From NCBI GenBank assembly GCA_963703145.1, contig OY969793.1:248001-312000 (forward strand): a stretch of DNA of 64,000 bases, in the 5' to 3' direction. Source of the stretch: Bog-756 sp963703145 (GTDB taxonomy: Bacteria > Actinomycetota > Acidimicrobiia > Acidimicrobiales > RAAP-2). Below the pieces are notes generated by a model. It saw only the letters and a list, made by a program, of their open reading frames with translations. It had not been told where the DNA came from and did not search any database. A program made the translations under genes and the position numbers. Of this stretch, positions 52,833-61,699 are shown one piece after another (positions within the stretch are counted from its first letter, which is position 1; each line of letters starts with the position of its first letter).

Positions 52833-53198
52833 ATGAGTGTGGCCACCCGCCAAGAGGAATTGGGCGAGCACTCCTATCTGCTCTTGCCCCGGGCGTTCAC
52901 GTCCAGCAGCTATGCCCGTGGGACGACCGCGGTCGTGGAGGTGGGAGGCGAGGTCGACTTCGAAGCGGTGCTGGCGTTCACCCTGGCCCTCGAGGCCGCG
53001 GCCCTGACCATGCCTGCCCTGGTGGTGGTGGAGTCGGCGGGGCTGACCTTCATCGACGCCAGCGGCTTGGGCGCCATCGTGGGCGCCCGAGAGCTCCTCC
53101 GGGGCCAGTCCGGTGATGTGGTGATCCGCAACGCCCCGTTCATGCTGCGACGCCTGCTTCGCATCGTGGGGCTCACGTCGTTGCTCGAAGAGGTGTGA
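52833..53198 (+). CDS. STAS domain anti-anti-sigma factor-like protein
   Basis: 121 residues from the ATG at 52833 with GGGAGGAAC upstream. VVEVGGEVDFEAVLAFTLAL is the first strand and helix, and FIDASGLGAIVGARELL contains the DASGLG loop with the phosphorylatable serine. Anti-anti-sigma factors bind anti-sigma kinases when unphosphorylated. It starts a run of regulatory genes (two GAF-ANTAR proteins) that looks like a stress-signalling group. No cognate anti-sigma kinase is nearby. Confidence 0.88.
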   Translation: MSVATRQEELGEHSYLLLPRAFTSSSYARGTTAVVEVGGEVDFEAVLAFTLALEAAALTMPALVVVESAGLTFIDASGLGAIVGARELLRGQSGDVVIRNAPFMLRRLLRIVGLTSLLEEV

Positions 53199-53278
53199 TG
53201 GATGGACGATGGGATGACCGGCAACCGGATCCCGTCGGTCGGCATCGGGCCGCGCCTGCCGGCCGGGCTCGCTGATCG

Positions 53279-54001
53279 ATGGCCGCCGACCGGCTCCTCA
53301 ACATGCTCGCCCTCCTGGCCGAGAAGGGCAGCAACTTTCCGTCGTCGGCCAGCCTGTGTGACGTCGCCACCGAGGTGTCGGACACCAGTGGTGCCGGGAT
53401 CATGCTCAACCTCGAGGGCGAGGACCGCGGCACGCTGTTCGCGAGCGACCCGGTGAGCGCGCTGATCGAGGAGCTCCAGTTCCGCCTGGGTGAGGGCCCG
53501 TGCATCGACGCCCACTCGTCGGGCCGGCCGGTACTCGAGCCGGACCTGGTCAACCCCACCACCTCGCGGTGGATGCATTTCACCCCGCGCGCTGTCGAGG
53601 GGGGTGCCCGAGCCCTGTTCGGTTTTCCCCTGACCGTTGGCGCGGTCCGGCTGGGTGCGCTGAACCTCTACCGCTCCAGCGCCGGCTCACTCAGCGACGA
53701 TGAACACGCCGACTCGTTGGTGGTCGCCGGAATGATCGCCCGGACCATCCTGTCCATGCAGACTGGAGCGGCACCCGGCGAGCTCACCACCCAGCTGGAG
53801 TCGAGTGCCAACCTTCGCCTGGCCGTCCACCAGGCCTCGGGCATGGTCTCGGTCCAACTGGACTCGACCATCCCAGAGGCACTGCTCCGGTTGCGGGCCT
53901 ACGCCTTCCGCCATGACCTGACCATCGACGAGGTGGCCGCCCGGGTGGTCGACCGTCGACTTCGATTCGACGGCCCGGATGACTGGGGCACCCATGGGTG
54001 A
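53279..54001 (+). CDS. GAF and ANTAR domain-containing RNA-binding regulator
   Basis: 240 residues. The GAF domain spans ~20-160 (AGIMLNLEGEDRGTLFASD, GEGPCIDAHSSGRPV, FPLTVGAVRLGALNLYRSSA) and the ANTAR domain ~175-230 (LRLAVHQASGMVSVQLDSTI, then ALLRLRAYAFRHDLTIDEVA). ANTAR binds paired RNA hairpins and prevents termination, usually when the sensor domain is bound or phosphorylated. The canonical 'IEQAKGxL' motif reads VHQASGMVS here, so RNA binding may be weaker. Tandem with a second such gene. Confidence 0.88.
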   Translation: MAADRLLNMLALLAEKGSNFPSSASLCDVATEVSDTSGAGIMLNLEGEDRGTLFASDPVSALIEELQFRLGEGPCIDAHSSGRPVLEPDLVNPTTSRWMHFTPRAVEGGARALFGFPLTVGAVRLGALNLYRSSAGSLSDDEHADSLVVAGMIARTILSMQTGAAPGELTTQLESSANLRLAVHQASGMVSVQLDSTIPEALLRLRAYAFRHDLTIDEVAARVVDRRLRFDGPDDWGTHG

Positions 54002-54026
54002 CGCTGCCGACTCTCAGGAGGCCTTG

Positions 54027-54767
54027 ATGCCCAGAACCCATGTCCTCATTCACGCGCTGGTCGAGCTGGCCGACACGCTGGTCGACGAGTTCGATGTAGT
54101 GGACCTGTTGACGCTACTGGCCGACCGCTGCGTCCACGCCCTCGACGTTTCAGCCGCCGGGATCATGCTGGCGTCCCCCGATGGTGACCTCCGGGTGGTG
54201 GCTTCCTCCAGCGAGGCCATGCGACTGGTGGAGTTGTTCGAGCTCCAGGCCGCTGAGGGGCCGTGCTGGGACTGTTTCCGGACCGGGGCGATGGTGGGGG
54301 AGCACGACGTCGAGGCCATGCGCGGCAAATGGCCGATCTTCACCCCGGTGGCTGCCGATGCCGGGTTCTGCTCGGCCTACGCCGTGCCCATGCGCCTGCG
54401 CGGCACCGTCATCGGTGCCCTCAACCTCTTTCGCAGCGAACGCACGGCCCTCACCCCCGAGGACCTCTATGGGGCCCAGGCCCTGGCCCATGTGGCCACC
54501 ATCGCCATCCTGCAGCAGCGGGCCGGCCGGGAGTTCCAGCTGGTGAACGAGCAGTTGAGCCATGCGCTCAACAGCCGCATCACCATCGAGCAGGCCAAAG
54601 GGGTGCTGTCCCAGCGGGCCGACGTCGACCTCGAAGAGGCGTTCTCCCTCATGCGCCACTACGCCCGCAGCCAGGGTCGGTTCCTGGTCGACGTGGCCCG
54701 GGAGGTCATCGAGGGGTCACACCTCGACGTGGCTCTCGGGGTGCCCGCCCCGACGGCGTCAATTTGA
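54027..54767 (+). CDS. GAF and ANTAR domain-containing RNA-binding regulator
   Basis: 246 residues from the ATG at 54027, chosen because AGGAGGCCTTG is directly upstream and it avoids overlap with the preceding gene. The frame is open to ATG 53979. GAF: SAAGIMLASPDGDLRVVASS, EGPCWDCFRTGAMV and AVPMRLRGTVIGALNLFRSE. ANTAR: HALNSRITIEQAKGVLSQR with EAFSLMRHYARSQGRF, a textbook match. It should act as a transcription antiterminator. It and the previous gene may form one signalling pair with the STAS protein. Confidence 0.9.
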   Translation: MPRTHVLIHALVELADTLVDEFDVVDLLTLLADRCVHALDVSAAGIMLASPDGDLRVVASSSEAMRLVELFELQAAEGPCWDCFRTGAMVGEHDVEAMRGKWPIFTPVAADAGFCSAYAVPMRLRGTVIGALNLFRSERTALTPEDLYGAQALAHVATIAILQQRAGREFQLVNEQLSHALNSRITIEQAKGVLSQRADVDLEEAFSLMRHYARSQGRFLVDVAREVIEGSHLDVALGVPAPTASI

Positions 54768-54798
54768 AGGAGGCCGGGGAAGGCCGTAGGAAGAAGGC

Positions 54799-55281
54799 GT
54801 GATTCGCGCCATTGCTGCAGTCGACGACCGCCTGGGGCTCGCCACCGACGACGGGATCCCCTGGACCATCCCGGCCGACGTGGCCCACTTCCGAGCCGCC
54901 ATCGCCTCAACGGACGTGCTGATGGGATACGCCACCTACCTGGAGATGGGCCGACCCATGGATGCCGGGATGAACTATGTGGCGACGCGGCGAGATCCCG
55001 ACCTTCGCCAGGGATTCGAGCAGGTGGCTGACGTGACTTCGTTCCTGGCATCGGTGCAGGGGCGTGACCTGTGGGTCATCGGCGGCGCCGGCCTGTATGC
55101 CAGCACGCTGTCCGCGACCGACGAGCTGGTGTTGACCCGGGTCGATGGCGACTTCCACTGCACCAAGTTCTTCCCGTCCTTCGAAGGGGCGTTCGCGCTG
55201 GAGGCAGACACCGCCTCACCGGTAGCGGCCGCGCCGGCCTATCGGTTCCAGACCTGGCGGCGGAAGCCCACCGGCCAGTAA
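54799..55281 (+). CDS. folA: Dihydrofolate reductase
   Basis: 160 residues. IRAIAAVDDRLGLATDDGIP with the PWTIPAD loop gives the substrate and NADPH site, MGYATYLEM is the nucleotide-binding helix, and VIGGAGLYASTL the G-G-A loop. It reduces dihydrofolate to tetrahydrofolate with NADPH. GTG start with AAGGCCGTAGGAAGAAGGC upstream. No thymidylate synthase is adjacent. A second-type, diverged RibD-like reductase is a possible alternative, but the length and PWxxPxD element fit DHFR. Confidence 0.85.
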   Translation: MIRAIAAVDDRLGLATDDGIPWTIPADVAHFRAAIASTDVLMGYATYLEMGRPMDAGMNYVATRRDPDLRQGFEQVADVTSFLASVQGRDLWVIGGAGLYASTLSATDELVLTRVDGDFHCTKFFPSFEGAFALEADTASPVAAAPAYRFQTWRRKPTGQ

Positions 55282-55285
55282 CCGG

Positions 55286-55846
55286 TCACCTGCCCGACGG
55301 CGGGACGTAGCGGATCAGGGCGGTGTCGTTGCGGACACCCTGGCCGGGATGGCGGGGAGTCATGGCGACGTTGTGGCCGACACACCACGGCTGGCGGTCC
55401 CGGACCAGGCGCCATACCGCACCGGCGCGGTCCCCGACTGCGGCCCGTCGACCCCGGTGTGTGGCGTCGTCGGGCCTGGCGTCCCCCCAACCGACCACCA
55501 CTTTGGCGGCACCACCGGCCACCTGCCGGATCCAGGCGTCGTTGACAGAGGATGGATCGCCGATGGCGGTCGGATCACCGAGGCCGCTCTGGGCCGTGTC
55601 GATGAGAGGGAAGAGATTGACCAGCTCGTAACTCCCCCCACCGTTGGCCCTGGTGAGCTCGTAGAGCTTGCGGGTGGTGGGATCGTCGTGGTGGGCGCCG
55701 GCAGCAGACGGGTTCAGCAGGACGAAGGCGAACCGGGGCAGTTCCGGGTCCCACCGCCGCTCCAGCCAGTACCGGTACCGCAGGTCGTCGCTGAACACGG
55801 CCCGGCCTGTCACCCCGGCCACCAGTGGGAATCGTCGGGTGGCCAT
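55286..55846 (-). CDS. DUF1643 domain-containing protein
   Basis: About 186 residues. The conserved DUF1643 segments are RYRYWLERRWDPELPRFAF, VLLNPSAAGAHHDDPTTRKL, YELVNLFPLIDT and VVVGWGDARPDD. Function unknown. The ATG at 55846 is preferred to GTG 55888. It converges on folA with 4 bases between the stops and is divergent from the monooxygenase. Confidence 0.85.
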   Translation of the reverse strand: MATRRFPLVAGVTGRAVFSDDLRYRYWLERRWDPELPRFAFVLLNPSAAGAHHDDPTTRKLYELTRANGGGSYELVNLFPLIDTAQSGLGDPTAIGDPSSVNDAWIRQVAGGAAKVVVGWGDARPDDATHRGRRAAVGDRAGAVWRLVRDRQPWCVGHNVAMTPRHPGQGVRNDTALIRYVPPSGR

Positions 55847-55941
55847 GGTGGACACTGCTACCTCACCGCCGGGCACGTCGGCAACCACCGGTGATGCCTA
55901 GGATCGCACTGGCCGGAGTAGCCCGACGCGGAGGAGCGAGC

Positions 55942-57123
55942 ATGCAGCCGTCCAGCCGTCCCGACGTGGTCATCGTGGGTGCCGGCATCGCCGGGCTCAC
56001 CACGGCCATCGCCCTCGACCGAGTCGGCATCGCCGTGACGGTGGTGGAGCGCGCCAGCGCATTGACGGAGGCCGGGACGGCGCTCTCGCTGTGGCCCAAC
56101 GCACTGGCCGCCCTGGACCGCATCGGCCTGGCCGATGCCGTGGTCGACATCGGGATCCCCGAGCCCTCCGGCACGGTGCGCAAGCCGTCCGGTCGACTCA
56201 TCATGCGACTCGACCAGGGCCGGCTGCACCGCCACCTCGAGTCGCCGACGGTGCTGGTCCACCGGGGTGAGCTGCAGCAGGTGCTGCTCGAGGCGGCGTC
56301 GCACCTCACCCTCCGCCTGGCCACGGTGGCTACCCGGGTGGCCACCGTCGATGGCCGGGGTGTCGTCGAGTTGGCCGACGGTGAACTGCTCCAGGCCTCG
56401 GCCGTGCTGGCCTGCGACGGCATTCGCTCGGTGGCCCGAACAGCCGTTGCGAACCCCGACCCGGTGTATCGGGGCCGGACCTCGTGGCGGGCCGTCCTGG
56501 ACGACGTCGCCGACCTGGTCCCCGATGCCTGCCTGACGGTGGGCACGGGGCTGCAGTTCATCGCCAGTCCCCTTCGGGGCGGACGGACCTACTGGGCCGC
56601 CGATGTCGGGCTGCCCGAGGGGGCCAACCAGCGCCTCACCGACCGCAGGGGCTTCCTCCTCGGTGTCTTTGCCGGTTGGCATGACCCGATCGCCGAGCTG
56701 ATCGGGCGAACGCGCGAGGACCAGCTGGTGATCGCCGACCTGGCCGACTCGATCCCCGAGCGGATGGCGTCGGGCCGGGTGGCGCTGCTGGGCGACGCTG
56801 CCCATCCCATGACCCCGGATCTCGGTCAGGGTGCGTGCCAGGGAATCGAAGATGCCGTGGTGCTCGCCGCTTGCCTGGCCGGTGCAGACGATGCAGTTGG
56901 TGCGCTGCTCCGCTACCAGTCCGCCCGGCTCCCGCGGGTGCAGATGATCGTGCGGGAGTCTCGTCGCATCGGGGCGCTCGCCACCGCCCGGTCGCCGTGG
57001 GGGGCCGCCTTGCGCGACCACGCGGTCAGCCTCATGCCGGACTGGCTCAACAGTCGGCTGGTGGCCCGCTACGCCAGCGAGGCGTCGTTCACGAGAACGC
57101 TTCCCACCCACGGGTCGGGGTAG
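55942..57123 (+). CDS. FAD-dependent monooxygenase (PHBH-fold)
   Basis: 393 residues from the ATG at 55942 with GGAGGAGCGAG upstream; the open frame further left belongs to the DUF1643 region. FAD-binding GxGxxG is in DVVIVGAGIAGLTTAIALDR, VTVVERASALTEAGTALSLW follows, and the second FAD site is ALLGDAAHPMTPDLGQGACQ. This is a flavin aromatic or terpenoid hydroxylase using NAD(P)H and oxygen. No dedicated partner gene. Substrate unknown. Confidence 0.93.
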   Translation: MQPSSRPDVVIVGAGIAGLTTAIALDRVGIAVTVVERASALTEAGTALSLWPNALAALDRIGLADAVVDIGIPEPSGTVRKPSGRLIMRLDQGRLHRHLESPTVLVHRGELQQVLLEAASHLTLRLATVATRVATVDGRGVVELADGELLQASAVLACDGIRSVARTAVANPDPVYRGRTSWRAVLDDVADLVPDACLTVGTGLQFIASPLRGGRTYWAADVGLPEGANQRLTDRRGFLLGVFAGWHDPIAELIGRTREDQLVIADLADSIPERMASGRVALLGDAAHPMTPDLGQGACQGIEDAVVLAACLAGADDAVGALLRYQSARLPRVQMIVRESRRIGALATARSPWGAALRDHAVSLMPDWLNSRLVARYASEASFTRTLPTHGSG

Positions 57124-57156
57124 GGCGATCCCCCGGTCTCGACCCGAGGTGTAGGC

Positions 57157-57636
57157 GTGACGGGTCGGTGGCTGGGCGGTCGTCATGCCAGGATGGTGGG
57201 CGTGACAGGCGCGCGATCACACCCGGCCATGCCGGTGCCAGCCGAGCTGTGGCGGGATCTCGATCTCCGGCTCCAGCGCATCCCCCGCCAGCGGGTGCGG
57301 CGATGGGCCGACTACTGGGCCCTCGTGGCCGTCGAGCGGGACCATGTCGGTGTCCTCGGCCGACGCTTCGCACTGTCCGACCAACGGCGGAACGAGCTCG
57401 AGCGGTGGTGGATGCTCCAGATCGAGACACTGTTCTCCGATCGGCAGCTGCAGTGGCGTACGGACCAGCGCCACCGAGTGTTGCGCCGGATGCGGACGGT
57501 GCCGTCGGGAGGTCGTCTGTCCACTGCGTGGTTCCAGGTGCGGTTCAACACCGTCGGCCCTGGTGGGCGCTGCTGGCTCGCCAACCGGTACACCACCATC
57601 CGGCACCATACGTTCCGTCTGTACTGGCGGCCCTGA
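57157..57636 (+). CDS. Hypothetical basic protein
   Basis: 159 residues, rich in Arg and Trp (WADYWALVAVERDHVGVLGR, ELERWWMLQIETLF, TAWFQVRFNTVGPGGRCW). The GTG at 57157 has GAGGTGTAGGC upstream; a GTG near 57202 is an alternative. No signal peptide, membrane helix or catalytic motif was recognised. It may be a nucleic-acid-binding protein by charge only. Confidence 0.6.
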   Translation: MTGRWLGGRHARMVGVTGARSHPAMPVPAELWRDLDLRLQRIPRQRVRRWADYWALVAVERDHVGVLGRRFALSDQRRNELERWWMLQIETLFSDRQLQWRTDQRHRVLRRMRTVPSGGRLSTAWFQVRFNTVGPGGRCWLANRYTTIRHHTFRLYWRP

Positions 57637-57863
57637 GCCGGACCCGTAATCGCGGTGGGGCAGGCACCTGACCAGGTGGACTGGCGGTCGTCCCGCCCAG
57701 TGGGTACGGTGCCGCCGCCCGGGTCGGTCGACCGGTTTCCGCCAACTGTGTCCCGGCCCGGGCCTTATCCCTGCAGGCTCCTGGGAATTGGCCCTGGCTC
57801 GGGGTACTGGATCACCATCGGGTCCAGCCAATGGGGCCCGATGGTGCTCGGTGGGCTGCCGGA

Positions 57864-58304
57864 CTACCGCGTGGTCTGGTCTCCGCCGGCCGCCAGCGCC
57901 TGACGTGCCGACTGGACGATGTCGGCTCCGGTGTTGGCGTGCCCGGCTATGCCCCAGCCGCCGTCGGGCGCCTCGGTGATCAGTACCCAGGTGCGCTCGG
58001 TGAGTGTCGGGTCCCCTGCAGCCTCGGCCACCAGGTCGGTCAACTCCCGGACCACGCCGAGCTGCTTGTCGCGGTCGAGCACGCCTGCCGGGGTAAGCAC
58101 CTGGACGCGGACGTTGTCGCTGTTGCCGGCGGCGGTCGACACTGCGTCGGGGTCGAGGTCGTGGATGAACGCCGCGGTGTTGTCCCGGAAGAGGGGGATG
58201 TCGGGGACCTGCTCCCATCGCATGACCGCGGCGGCCAGGCACTGGGCCAGGTGGTGCTTGTCGGAGAACCTGCCGGCGGGGGCGTAGACATCGATCATGG
58301 GCAT
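57864..58304 (-). CDS. Tautomerase family protein (MIF/4-OT superfamily)
   Basis: 146 residues starting MPMIDVYAPAGRFSD, with Pro2 as the expected catalytic base. The second half begins NVRVQVLTPAGVLDRDKQLG and ends with TEAPDGGWGIAGHANTGAD, the same WGIxG element as the small tautomerase at 19738. It looks like a two-module tautomerase. It is divergent from a TetR gene across an 80-bp region with two dyads, so it is probably that regulator's target. Confidence 0.85.
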   Translation of the reverse strand: MPMIDVYAPAGRFSDKHHLAQCLAAAVMRWEQVPDIPLFRDNTAAFIHDLDPDAVSTAAGNSDNVRVQVLTPAGVLDRDKQLGVVRELTDLVAEAAGDPTLTERTWVLITEAPDGGWGIAGHANTGADIVQSARQALAAGGDQTTR

Positions 58305-58325
58305 GGGAGGGCTCCTCGGGTCGGA

Positions 58326-58368
58326 CTATGATGATCTACATAGACCGTAGAGTATGACAACCGTCATA
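58326..58368. promoter_or_regulatory. Two operator-like dyads between tautomerase and TetR genes
   Basis: CTATG-N8-CATAG at 58326-58343 and TATGAC-N4-GTCATA at 58353-58368. They fill the divergent promoter region, and the second ends 17 bases before the TetR start. TetR-type local autoregulation with control of the tautomerase is the likely role. Confidence 0.6.
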
Positions 58369-58384
58369 GTCAAGGGATGCGTAC

Positions 58385-58951
58385 ATGGCGAACGAGGTCC
58401 GGACCCGGATGATCGAGGGAGCGGTGGTGCTCCTGGCCCAACAGGGCCTGCAGGCCACGTCGTTCTCAGAGGTGCTCGAGCTGACCGGTGCCCCGCGCGG
58501 CTCGGTGTACCACCATTTCCCCGGAGGCAAGGACGAACTGGTGGGCGAGGCCGTCGACGCCGCCGGCAACCGGGCCCTGGATCTGCTCGATCAGGTGGAT
58601 GGGGCATCACCGGAGGTGGTCACCGAATTCTTCGTCGACCTCTGGCGGACCCTCCTCGTCCGGTCGGGCTTCGGCGCAGGTTGCGCCGTTGTGGCGGTCA
58701 CGGTGGCCACCGACTCGCGTGAGCTCATCGATCGGGCGGCGGCGGTCTTTCGGGCGTGGCGGGGGCGCTTGGCCGCGCTGCTGGAGGAGGGGGGCCTCAC
58801 CGGCGTGGACGCCGAGCGATTCGCTGCCCTGCTGATCGCGTCGAGCGAGGGTGCCGTCGTGATGTGCCGGGCGGAGCGTTCCATCGAGCCGTTCGAATTG
58901 GTGGCCGAGGACGTGCTGGCTCGGCTGGCCCAGCTCCGGGGCACCGGCTAG
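58385..58951 (+). CDS. TetR family transcriptional regulator (LmrA/YxaF-like)
   Basis: 188 residues. RTRMIEGAVVLLAQQGLQAT, then SFSEVLELTGAPRGSVYHHF is the helix-turn-helix domain, with 'PGGKDELVGEAVDAAG' opening the ligand domain typical of the LmrA/YxaF subgroup, and GCAVVAVTVATDSRELIDRA following. It is divergent from the tautomerase and probably represses both through the dyads at 58326-58368. The inducer is unknown. Confidence 0.93.
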   Translation: MANEVRTRMIEGAVVLLAQQGLQATSFSEVLELTGAPRGSVYHHFPGGKDELVGEAVDAAGNRALDLLDQVDGASPEVVTEFFVDLWRTLLVRSGFGAGCAVVAVTVATDSRELIDRAAAVFRAWRGRLAALLEEGGLTGVDAERFAALLIASSEGAVVMCRAERSIEPFELVAEDVLARLAQLRGTG

Positions 58952-58972
58952 GGGCATGGTCGATCGCAGGGC

Positions 58973-59758
58973 TCAGGCGCGGGTGCCGATCGCCACCAGG
59001 TGCGGCGAGGCACCCAGCAGGGACGGCTCCGACTCGACGCGGTCGATGGCCCGGAGCAGGGTTGCCAGTCGCCCGGGATCGTCCAGCCAGTAGGCGTCGT
59101 CGGCCCACTGCCCCGGCCCCTCCACGGCGACCAGTGCGGTGGGCTCCCAGCCGCTGTCGGCCAGCTCCTGGCTGACCTGGTCGGGGTGGTGGAGGTAGGC
59201 CGTGGTGAACCAGCCTGGCCGCCCGGTCGGATTACGGTGCTGGCCCGTGGCCAGGTCCTCCTCGACGATCCCTTCGAACTCCGCCTCGGCCAGGTAGCCG
59301 AGGACCAGGCCGTCCTGGGTGGAGGCGAACCTCGAGATCACGGCGGCGACCAGCACTCCGCCGGGCCGCACCACCCGTCGCGCCTCGGACAGCGCGGCGA
59401 TGCGGTGCTCGCGCTCGATGAGGTGGTACAGCGGACCGAGGAGCATCACCGCATCCATCGAGCCGTCCTCGAAGGGGAGGTCGCGGGCGTCACCGGTCAC
59501 CGCTTCGTCGAGCCCCGCCTGGCGGGCCTGGTCGACGTGGAGCGGCACCGGGTCGACCAGGGCCACCTGGTAGCCGGCGTGCACCAGCGCCAACGCGTGG
59601 ACACCGGCCGCCCCGCCGACATCGGCGATCCGGGCCGGTGGGGGAGGCAGGTACCGGGCCAACAAATGCTGGGTGCGGAGGAATTCGAGGCGCCCGGTCC
59701 CGGCGAGTCTTCCCTGCTCCCGGCCCCTGTTGTAGTGCGCCAACATGTCCGGGTCCAT
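58973..59758 (-). CDS. Class I SAM-dependent methyltransferase
   Basis: 261 residues. Motif I is RIADVGGAAGVHALALVHAG, motif II VTGDARDLPFEDGSMDAVM, and motif III LSEARRVVRPGGVLVAAV. The Rossmann-like fold is complete; the acceptor (metabolite, lipid or quinone) cannot be told from the sequence. It converges on the TetR gene. Confidence 0.92.
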   Translation of the reverse strand: MDPDMLAHYNRGREQGRLAGTGRLEFLRTQHLLARYLPPPPARIADVGGAAGVHALALVHAGYQVALVDPVPLHVDQARQAGLDEAVTGDARDLPFEDGSMDAVMLLGPLYHLIEREHRIAALSEARRVVRPGGVLVAAVISRFASTQDGLVLGYLAEAEFEGIVEEDLATGQHRNPTGRPGWFTTAYLHHPDQVSQELADSGWEPTALVAVEGPGQWADDAYWLDDPGRLATLLRAIDRVESEPSLLGASPHLVAIGTRA

Positions 59759-59845
59759 GTCGATGGTGCCTTCCTCGCGCGGCTACACCGACCGCCCGTG
59801 TTGGAAGAAATCTATCCCGGGCCTGTCGTCAACCTCCGCGCTCGG

Positions 59846-60190
59846 TCAGCCGACTGGATCGTGCGGCCAGGTCAACTCGGTGACCGAGCCGTCGGCCACG
59901 GCCATGCCGAGCACCGGCCCGACCTCGTCGCCTTTGATGCGGACTAGGTAGTCGCCAGCCGGAAGTGAGCCAAAGACGCCGGCGAAGCGCACCGTGTCGG
60001 TCAACGTCCGCTGGCGCACCGCGGTGTGGGTTCCGTCCCAGGCCCGGTACGACGGGCGGAGCTCGATCTCGAGCCCAACCATGGGCTCGGAGGTGTAGAC
60101 GATCAACGCCCCGTTGCCCCCGCCGATGTCGAGCACGACGCTGGCCCCTGAACTCGGGCCGGGGGTCTCCTCGTGGTGGTGGACGGCCAT
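59846..60190 (-). CDS. Hypothetical protein of the DUF4331 cluster
   Basis: 114 residues, with GGGAG in front of the ATG. A beta-rich pattern (ASVVLDIGGGNGALIVYTS, MVGLEIELRPSY) and SLPAGDYLVRIKGDEVG suggest a small beta-sandwich. It follows the DUF4331 gene by 11 bases, so it is co-transcribed. Family not recognised. Confidence 0.65.
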   Translation of the reverse strand: MAVHHHEETPGPSSGASVVLDIGGGNGALIVYTSEPMVGLEIELRPSYRAWDGTHTAVRQRTLTDTVRFAGVFGSLPAGDYLVRIKGDEVGPVLGMAVADGSVTELTWPHDPVG

Positions 60191-60201
60191 GGTGCGACTC
60201 C

Positions 60202-61620
60202 CTAGGCGCCGACGGCGAAGCCCGACGTGGGCAGCCCGAGGTAGGGGAAGGACGGCTGGTAGTTCTCGGTACCCATGGCGGTGAGGTCGGTCGGACCCGA
60301 GGTGAGGCCCATCGAGACCGCCCCGGCTGCCGCATCGGCGGTGAACGCCTTGTCCACCAAGGGGAGCGTGGCTCCGGCAATGGCCCGGATCTCGATGGTG
60401 GCGACGTCGTCGAAGACCCGTCGTCCATTGGGGAATCCGGCTGGGTCCCCCCCGATCAGGCCCAGGTTGGACACGCCCGAGGTCGCCGCCGGAATGGCGA
60501 CGTTCAAGCGCAGGACGTCGGCCTGGCGGGCCCCGGTGTAATTCTGGAAGCCGGGCACCACGCCGGTCGGGATGCCCGTCAGCAAGATGGCCAGCAGGTC
60601 GGCGCGTGCGACCGCACTCTGATTGAAGGCGGCCAGCTTGGGGAACACCCCCGGGTACAGGACCGGCAGCAGCCCGGCCAGTTCGGGGTGGGCGTAATGC
60701 GCGGCGAACTGGCTGTCGCCCGCCGGCGTCTGGGCGTTCCAGTAGTCCTTGGTACCCATGGGGATCAGCACCTCGTTGACCAGCGGGTTGCCCAGCCGCG
60801 ACACCTGGACGTAGGGGCCTGAGTTGAGGTTGGCCCCGGGGGTGCTCTCGAAGATACGAGCCTTCTGCCGGCTGGCGGTGGTCCAGATACCGAGCACGGC
60901 GTTCGAGTCAGCCGCCTTGCTCGGGTGGGTTCCGTCCGAGGTCAGCTCGGTGATGGGCACCTGGATGGCGATGCTGTGCACGTTGACCCCGGCGGTGGAG
61001 TTGACCCCCTTGGCCATCTGGCCCAGCCCGGTGTTGGCTAGCCCGAAGGTGTTGTGGTCCTGCTCGAAGGGGCGCAGGTCGCCGAGGTCGAAGATGGCGC
61101 CCAGATCCACATAGAAGCCCTCTGCCCGCTGGCCGGCGAACACCTTGGTGCCCGGGGCGATCGTGGTGATGGCATCGGCGGCGAGGCCGGCGTAGTTGGG
61201 CGTGGACAACGGCCCGATGTTGCACGGTGGGCACGGGACCCCCGAGGCCAGGACGTGGGTTCCAGTGTGGTCCACGCGGGTGACCGAGTAGGTCTGTCGC
61301 CGGTTCCAGCTCGGGCTGGTGAGGTTGGCGATGGGCCCGGTGTTGTAGAGGAAGGTGTTCGGATTGGTGATCGTGCTGGTGAACTGGAACTGATAGCTGA
61401 TGTCGATGTCGCCGTCGTGGTCGTTGTCGATGTTGATGGCGTAGAGGACGTCGTCGCCGAACTCGTAGAAGTTCGGGCCGCCATCAGGCGCCTGGAGGGG
61501 CACGTAGTTGGCGATCAGGGTGACGCGGTCGGGCCGGTCAGGGCTGACGAAGGCGTAGAGGTCGGTCGAGTCGGCGACGGGATCCTTGGAGATCTCGGGT
61601 GCTTCACGGTGGGATGACAT
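60202..61620 (-). CDS. DUF4331 family protein
   Basis: 472 residues. It opens SSHREAPEISKDPVADSTDL, the signature of DUF4331, and contains YEFGDDVLYAINIDNDHDGD with an acidic calcium-site-like run, and LDVGAIFDLGDL-like repeats (VDLGAIFDLGDLRPF). Function unknown; often next to Tat-dependent proteins in actinobacteria. No N-terminal signal is seen on this polypeptide, so export would need a partner. The upstream small Tat protein is on the same strand. Confidence 0.9.
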   Translation of the reverse strand: MSSHREAPEISKDPVADSTDLYAFVSPDRPDRVTLIANYVPLQAPDGGPNFYEFGDDVLYAINIDNDHDGDIDISYQFQFTSTITNPNTFLYNTGPIANLTSPSWNRRQTYSVTRVDHTGTHVLASGVPCPPCNIGPLSTPNYAGLAADAITTIAPGTKVFAGQRAEGFYVDLGAIFDLGDLRPFEQDHNTFGLANTGLGQMAKGVNSTAGVNVHSIAIQVPITELTSDGTHPSKAADSNAVLGIWTTASRQKARIFESTPGANLNSGPYVQVSRLGNPLVNEVLIPMGTKDYWNAQTPAGDSQFAAHYAHPELAGLLPVLYPGVFPKLAAFNQSAVARADLLAILLTGIPTGVVPGFQNYTGARQADVLRLNVAIPAATSGVSNLGLIGGDPAGFPNGRRVFDDVATIEIRAIAGATLPLVDKAFTADAAAGAVSMGLTSGPTDLTAMGTENYQPSFPYLGLPTSGFAVGA

Positions 61621-61699
61621 GGTGTACCTCGGTTTCTGGTCTGCGTGGACAGGTTGATTGGCGACTAAGTGGGCAGAGTGGTTCCCGGACCGGCGCTGG

